In this document: piece by piece, positions 61,501 to 64,000 of the stretch
Layout of the letters: every line of letters starts with the position of its first letter
Numbering within the stretch: the first letter of the stretch is position 1
Origin: Todiramphus chloris collaris
Taxonomy: Eukaryota; Chordata; Aves; Coraciiformes; Alcedinidae
Direction: 5' to 3'
Assembly (NCBI GenBank): GCA_025345505.1
Contig: JANVCC010000077.1
Span: forward strand, 6,591,494 to 6,655,493
DNA: 64,000 nucleotides
Translations under genes and position numbers: made by a program
Notes under the pieces: generated by a model
What the model was told of the DNA's origin: nothing
Databases searched by the model: none
Seen by the model: the letters and a program-made list of their open reading frames with translations, nothing else

Positions 61501-63673
61501 AAATGAGCTTAAAGCAGAGAACTTGTAAAGATTGAGTTCAAAACTTAATAGCACCAGGCTATTGTAATTACATAGCACAGTGGCTAAAATGACACTACAC
61601 AAAATTTTAATGATGTAAACTGTACACAGTGCTGTGGAAGCATCTCTTAAAATACGTGATTCTCTTACAAGTTTAAATGTATGCACTTTTTACTTTTGCA
61701 TTTGCTTTGTTTCATTTATAGGTCCAAACAGTGGAAGGAGAGATGGAAGATTTTCAGAGGCAGCTTTCAACTCACCACAAGGGATTGCTGTAAAAAATAA
61801 TGTTATTTATGTAGCTGATACAGAAAATCACCTAATTAGAAAGGTAAACTTTCCATAAAGAAATTCAGCACTTAATCACTTTCACGGGTAAAAATTTATA
61901 CCAAGTTAATTACTCTCCAAGTACCATCAGCATCAGGAAAGAAAGTTGGTTCAATATCTTATAAAAAATTGTGTTGTGTAGTTTGTTTTTTAAAAGTCGA
62001 CGTATACTTTTGTGATTCCTTTCAAGTGAAGATGATATGCACTGCTTGTTCTAGCATAGTTGATTTTAATTTTTTTTCCTCTAGTGCCTTACTTTCCCAT
62101 TATGAGAAACATCTATACTTAGTACTGGAAGCAAAAGATGGTTTTGTTGCACTTCCACTAGTATTAGATTGTTATCTAAAGCTATTGTACTACTGTGGTT
62201 CTGTCAATACCTAAATTTCTATTAGCTGTTTGGGTCTCTAAAGTACAGGTAACTACTTTAATAACAGAATTGTCTGCATGTGAATTTTTGTTGATTAAAG
62301 GCTTGCAAGGTTTTAGCATGTAGGAATATTGTCATGGGATCTTCTATTTGGTTAGGTCAAATTTAGAGTAATCAGAAGGTAAGTTTGTTGAAACAATATA
62401 TTAGCTTATTATTAAAAGTATTTCATGCATCTCAGAAGATCTTGTACTCAGATCCTCACCAATATGTGTGATGCGTGATCAGAGGAGGTACAGTCTTACT
62501 CAGTCTGGCGTGCCTTTGTATTGTTAAGGTGCCTTTGTACTGTGAAATAGGTTCATTCTGTGTTTCACTTCAAAGCACAAGTCCACAACCTCCCTTCATT
62601 GTATTCATTGTAGTTGTTCACCAGGTTTTATTCTGGAAAGGAGGAAGGCTCCCTGTTGGTAAGAAACATTGTTACTAAAAATTATTAGTTTCCTACAGGG
62701 TCCTCAATATTGATAATATTCCTCACTATAGCCTGTCCATCACAGGAAATAAAGTGTTGCAGGTAGCAAAAAGAATACAGAAACATCTGAACTTCTGGAT
62801 CATACTGCTTCGGCACTTTTTCATCATAATTCTTTGTTCCCTTTCATCTAAATATGACATGGGGGTATCCAAGAATTGAAGTAACATAACAGCTACAGGG
62901 CATGCAGGATGTGTTTGTGAAGGCCACGGGCCTTGCAAAAAGAGTACATTTACTGCTACAAAAGTTAGATGACTCTATGCATGAGAGAGTCCCTCTTTAC
63001 ATGATCACCATAAATGCATGAGAAGTCACTTAGAAAGTAAGAAAAACGAGGAGAGATAAAGAGATTTAAGTTGCAATAATCAAATAAAACCATTTCTTTT
63101 TGTGCTAGGACGTGAAATAAACTGCAAAAATAATTAGCCTTGCATAGATTAATTTATATATAGATAGGAGATACTGTTACAGTATCTGAATTTTTATGTT
63201 GTGTTCCTATCGAAGTTTAAAATAAAACAGCTGCATCTGTTGTCTGTCAGAGTATTTCCCTAGAAAAGTTTGGTGCTTTCTTCTACAACTGCTAAGCAAA
63301 CCTTGACAGAGCAGTGCTAATTTTTGTTGTGTGTGGAAGAGAATTCCAGGCATGTGGTTTTCCTGTTCCCTGCTGTTTCCATCTTCCCCCCTCTGCTATC
63401 AGTAAGACTGCAGTAAAATTAATTTTCTTCCTACATAAATACCTGAAATTTATTAAATTTTGGCTTTTATTTGTCAGGAAAAAAAAATTAACTTAAGTCA
63501 TGTTATTTTGTACATTCAATGTGCATAATTTTGCTTCTTGTAGATTGACCTGGATTTGGAGATGGTGACCACTGTAGCAGGCATTGGGATACAAGGTGTT
63601 GATAAGGAGGGTGGTGCAAAAGGAGAAGAACAACCTATCAGCTCTCCATGGGATTTGGTCTTTGGAAATTCAG
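49520..63673 (+). CDS. NHLRC2: NHLRC2, thioredoxin-like and NHL-repeat protein, 5' half (runs off window)
   Basis: Five exons join in phase: 49520-49682, 51862-52014, 58443-58898, 61722-61843 and 63544-63673, giving the first 341 residues of a protein of about 726 in human; the rest lies to the right. The start [23 protein letters not shown] matches the family N-terminus and its ATG has a strong context (GTCATGG). Residues about 45-215 form a thioredoxin-like domain with FFTYCCINC (80-88), in which C85-x2-C88 sits where the redox motif would be, and a cis-proline segment CWPTLVI. The beta-propeller of NHL repeats follows: [22 protein letters not shown], then [23 protein letters not shown], and [10 protein letters not shown]. 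The family is cytosolic; human NHLRC2 variants cause FINCA disease. It shares its promoter region with DCLRE1A. No frameshift or missing exon is seen. Confidence 0.96.
50055..50400 (-). pseudogene. Possible decayed processed-gene fragment
   Basis: On the minus strand several segments read like fragments of one protein broken by frame changes: [19 protein letters not shown], then [19 protein letters not shown] after a frame change, then [20 protein letters not shown] after another. I could not identify the parent gene. It lies in NHLRC2 intron 1 and has no introns of its own. It could also be chance. Confidence 0.3.
50401..51861 (+). other. Rest of NHLRC2 intron 1
   Basis: AT-rich intron sequence with T-rich runs at 50624-50642 and a T/G-rich tract at 51717-51760 roughly 100 bases before the exon 2 acceptor. 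No gene, RNA or clear transposon recognised. Confidence 0.5.
51862..58898 (+). other. NHLRC2: NHLRC2 thioredoxin-like domain exons
   Basis: Exon 2 (51862-52014) encodes [19 protein letters not shown] and the active-site strand [19 protein letters not shown]. Exon 3 (58443-58898) encodes [37 protein letters not shown] and [13 protein letters not shown], where the proline after tryptophan is the usual cis-proline. The 6.4-kb intron between them splits the domain after the active-site helix. Confidence 0.9.
52015..58442 (+). other. NHLRC2 intron 2, no gene seen
   Basis: About 6.4 kb of AT-rich intron. Short open frames such as 51924-52211 (exon read-through), 54867-55079 and 55158-55478 have no recognisable features. 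Poly(T) tracts occur at 57443-57475 and 57890-57903. No CR1 tail or LTR was recognised. Confidence 0.5.
58899..59494 (+). other. NHLRC2 intron 3, left part
   Basis: AT-rich intron after the GTAAGG donor, with a G-rich run followed by GT-rich sequence at 59337-59398. Nothing else recognised. Confidence 0.5.
59495..60030 (-). mobile_element. Candidate LTR-like repeat in NHLRC2 intron 3
   Basis: A block with base composition unlike the AT-rich intron around it carries phrases such as GGCTACCCAAAAAGGGTCACC, GGGTGGCATCCCAGTCCAAG and CCCCAGCTGCAGACCCACTG, which resemble avian LTR sequence as I remember it. No coding part, primer-binding site or target duplication was found; boundaries and strand are guesses. 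Confidence 0.35.
60031..61721 (+). other. NHLRC2 intron 3, right part
   Basis: AT-rich intron sequence leading to the TTTATAG acceptor of exon 4. Short frames at 60399-60623 and 61108-61293 have no support. Confidence 0.5.
61844..63543 (+). other. NHLRC2 intron 4
   Basis: About 1.7 kb of AT-rich intron, donor GTAAAC and acceptor CTTGTAG, both phase 0. No repeat or gene recognised. Confidence 0.5.
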
Positions 63674-63703
63674 GTACTGTATCAGTTGAGCTATTAACAT
63701 CTC

Positions 63704-64000
63704 TGATGGTTTGACCTTGGCTGGACTCCAGGTGCCTACTAACCGGTTCTGTCACTTCCCCCCACCCTGCCCTGCACCTCAGCTGGACCAGGGGGAAGAA
63801 AAATAAGCTGAAACTTGTGGGCTAAGACAAAAGCGGTTTAATGAAGAAGCAAAGCGATGCCATGCACGGAAGCAAAAAAACCCAAAGATTTAATCTCTAC
63901 TTCCCATCAGCAGGCAACGTCTGTCCCTTTTCGGGAAGCAGGGCTCCAAATGCTATGGAGGACAAGCCAATGCCCCCCCCTCCTCCTTTTTCTAGCTGTT
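63704..64000 (+). mobile_element. Avian endogenous retroviral LTR, partial
   Basis: Beginning near TGATGGTTTGACCTTGGCTG, the sequence then has CAGGTGCCTACTAACCGG, a CACTTCCCCCCACCC run, TCAGCTGGACCAGGGGGAAG and GGTTTAATGAAG. This pattern is typical of LTRs abundant in songbird genomes. It is non-coding, continues past the window, and starts about 30 bases after the NHLRC2 exon 5 donor. Class assignment (ERVL- or ERVK-like) is not possible here. Confidence 0.7.

Overview
The window is vertebrate nuclear DNA, almost certainly from a bird and probably a songbird-like lineage. Genes are split by phased GT-AG introns. There is one CpG-rich promoter. A CR1 LINE 3' end (about 14270-14416) and an LTR at the right edge (about 63704 onward) look avian, the LTR resembling families common in passerines. 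The gene order PLEKHS1 > < DCLRE1A / NHLRC2 > matches human 10q25 and, by inference, the syntenic bird chromosome 6 block.

Layout. 1-3106: AT-rich flank with no gene recognised. 3107-16983 (+): complete PLEKHS1 coding sequence in 12 coding exons (461 residues), with a PH domain at the N-terminus and a conserved C-terminal module that looks PDZ-like. 16984-31438: about 14 kb between two convergent genes, with the probable DCLRE1A 3' UTR at its right end and no convincing coding gene; 25.3-26.6 kb is GC-rich with open frames on both strands. 31439-48347 (-): complete DCLRE1A (SNM1A) coding sequence in nine exons (991 residues), with UBZ4 zinc finger, PIP box, metallo-beta-lactamase and beta-CASP motifs all visible. 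48348-49519: CpG-rich head-to-head promoter with a GC-rich minisatellite and a palindromic TTACGTAA site. 49520-63673 (+): first five coding exons of NHLRC2 (341 of roughly 726 residues), running off the right edge.

Every exon was joined by reading phase across its splice sites, and all three genes stay open throughout. DCLRE1A is a 5'-3' exonuclease for interstrand crosslink repair, NHLRC2 a thioredoxin-like/NHL-repeat protein, and PLEKHS1 a PH adaptor linked to PI3K signalling. They share no pathway that I know of; only DCLRE1A and NHLRC2 are physically coupled, through their promoter.

I found no clearly new biological system. The most interesting items are the PDZ-like C-terminus and YxxM motif of PLEKHS1, a tiny upstream ORF overlapping the DCLRE1A start codon, the D-box-like palindrome in the shared promoter, and retroelements sitting within about 30 bases of splice sites.
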